From CAZZEX01 sp964653285 (GTDB lineage: Bacteria > Chloroflexota > Anaerolineae > B4-G1), in the NCBI GenBank assembly GCA_964653285.1, contig CAZZEX010000036.1:1-43926 (forward strand): DNA of 43,926 nucleotides, in the 5' to 3' direction. Below, one piece after another: positions 43,538-43,926 of this stretch (the stretch's first letter is position 1; every line of letters begins with the position of its first letter). Both the position numbers and the translations under genes were made by a program. The notes below the pieces were generated by a model. The model ran no database searches. It saw nothing but the letters and a program-made list of their open reading frames with translations, and was not told where the DNA came from.

Positions 43538-43926
43538 ATGGCACGAGATAGGCAGGCAGGGCGGCGTCGAGGAGGACGCCGGGTTAAGAAGAATGTGCCG
43601 CGTGGGCAAGCCCATGTTCATGCTACTTTCAATAATACGATTGTGACAATGACCGATCTGCAGGGAAATGTCATCAACTGGGCTAGCGGCGGGACGGTCG
43701 GGTTTAAGGGGTCACGTAAGAGCACACCTTTCGCGGCCCGACAGGCTGCTCAGAAGGCGGCCAGGGATGCGATAGACAACGGAATGGTTGAGGTGGATGT
43801 TTACGTCAAGGGACCTGGCCCTGGCCGGGAAGCGGCGATCCGCTCCATTCAGGCGGTGGGGCTAAAGGTGCGCTCTATCACCGACGTGACCCCGATCCCA
43901 CATAACGGCTGTCGTCCGCCCAAGAA
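43538..43926 (+). CDS. rpsK: 30S ribosomal protein S11, partial (cut by window end)
   Basis: 129 codons with no stop before the window ends: MARDRQAGRRRGGRRVKKNV, HVHATFNNTIVTMTDLQGNVINWASGG, GFKGSRKSTPFAARQAAQKAA, and TPIPHNGCRPPK at the very end. S11 is usually ~127-130 residues, so only the last few basic residues are missing. GGGAGGGGTG precedes the ATG. Confidence 0.95.
   Translation, partial: MARDRQAGRRRGGRRVKKNVPRGQAHVHATFNNTIVTMTDLQGNVINWASGGTVGFKGSRKSTPFAARQAAQKAARDAIDNGMVEVDVYVKGPGPGREAAIRSIQAVGLKVRSITDVTPIPHNGCRPPK

Overview
The window is a single-orientation (+ strand) stretch of a high-GC bacterial genome. Several traits point to the phylum Chloroflexota, probably an Anaerolineae-like lineage: lipoprotein transporters with Val/Thr/Pro-rich linkers straight after the lipobox, an Opp-type operon beside an ECF sigma factor, a zinc-type S14, and a long str-S10-spc ribosomal cluster. 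This is inference from protein character, since no marker search could be run. The first ~97 bases are an artificial-looking G/C homopolymer tract that cuts into trmD, so the window probably starts at a contig edge.

Layout. 98-1584: 3' end of trmD, an ECF sigma factor and a short coupled partner. 1595-8126: a promoter and a complete peptide/nickel-type ABC importer in the order ATPase, ATPase, binding lipoprotein, permease, permease. 8127-9560: a decayed accessory zone with a coupled DUF5678-like/aspartic-protease-like pair, a toxin-like remnant, two copies of a promoter module and a ~140-bp MITE-like element with 17-bp terminal inverted repeats and a 9-bp target duplication. 9561-14199: moxR, DUF58 and transglutaminase genes. 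14420-16382: an orphan binding lipoprotein under a third copy of the promoter module. 16487-19958: a receiver-GAF-histidine kinase, an OmpR-type regulator, an array of 11-bp-spaced repeats and a globin-fold sensor protein that lacks the heme-ligand histidine. 20126-22153: tRNA-Glu(UUC), a repeat-like spacer, cinA and a two-domain acetyltransferase.

22281-43926: the transcription/translation block, in order: rpoB; rpsL-rpsG-fusA-tuf; then the S10/spc cluster rpsJ, rplC-D-W-B, rpsS, rplV, rpsC, rplP, rpmC, rpsQ, rplN-X-E, rpsN, rpsH, rplF, rplR, rpsE, rpmD, rplO, secY, (adk), map, rpmJ, rpsM and rpsK (cut by the window end). The order is conventional, but the content has unusual points. rpoC is missing after rpoB. 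RpoB carries a ~135-residue insert built of degenerate repeats and altered rifampicin-pocket residues. EF-Tu has a rewritten switch I (no RGITIN-type motif), and EF-G has replaced both residues at the tip of domain IV. adk survives only as a ~60-codon fossil with an internal deletion and an amber codon at its P-loop. infA is absent from between map and rpmJ. The most interesting possibility is that this lineage has a remodelled elongation-factor/RNA-polymerase set with several essential genes moved out of the cluster.
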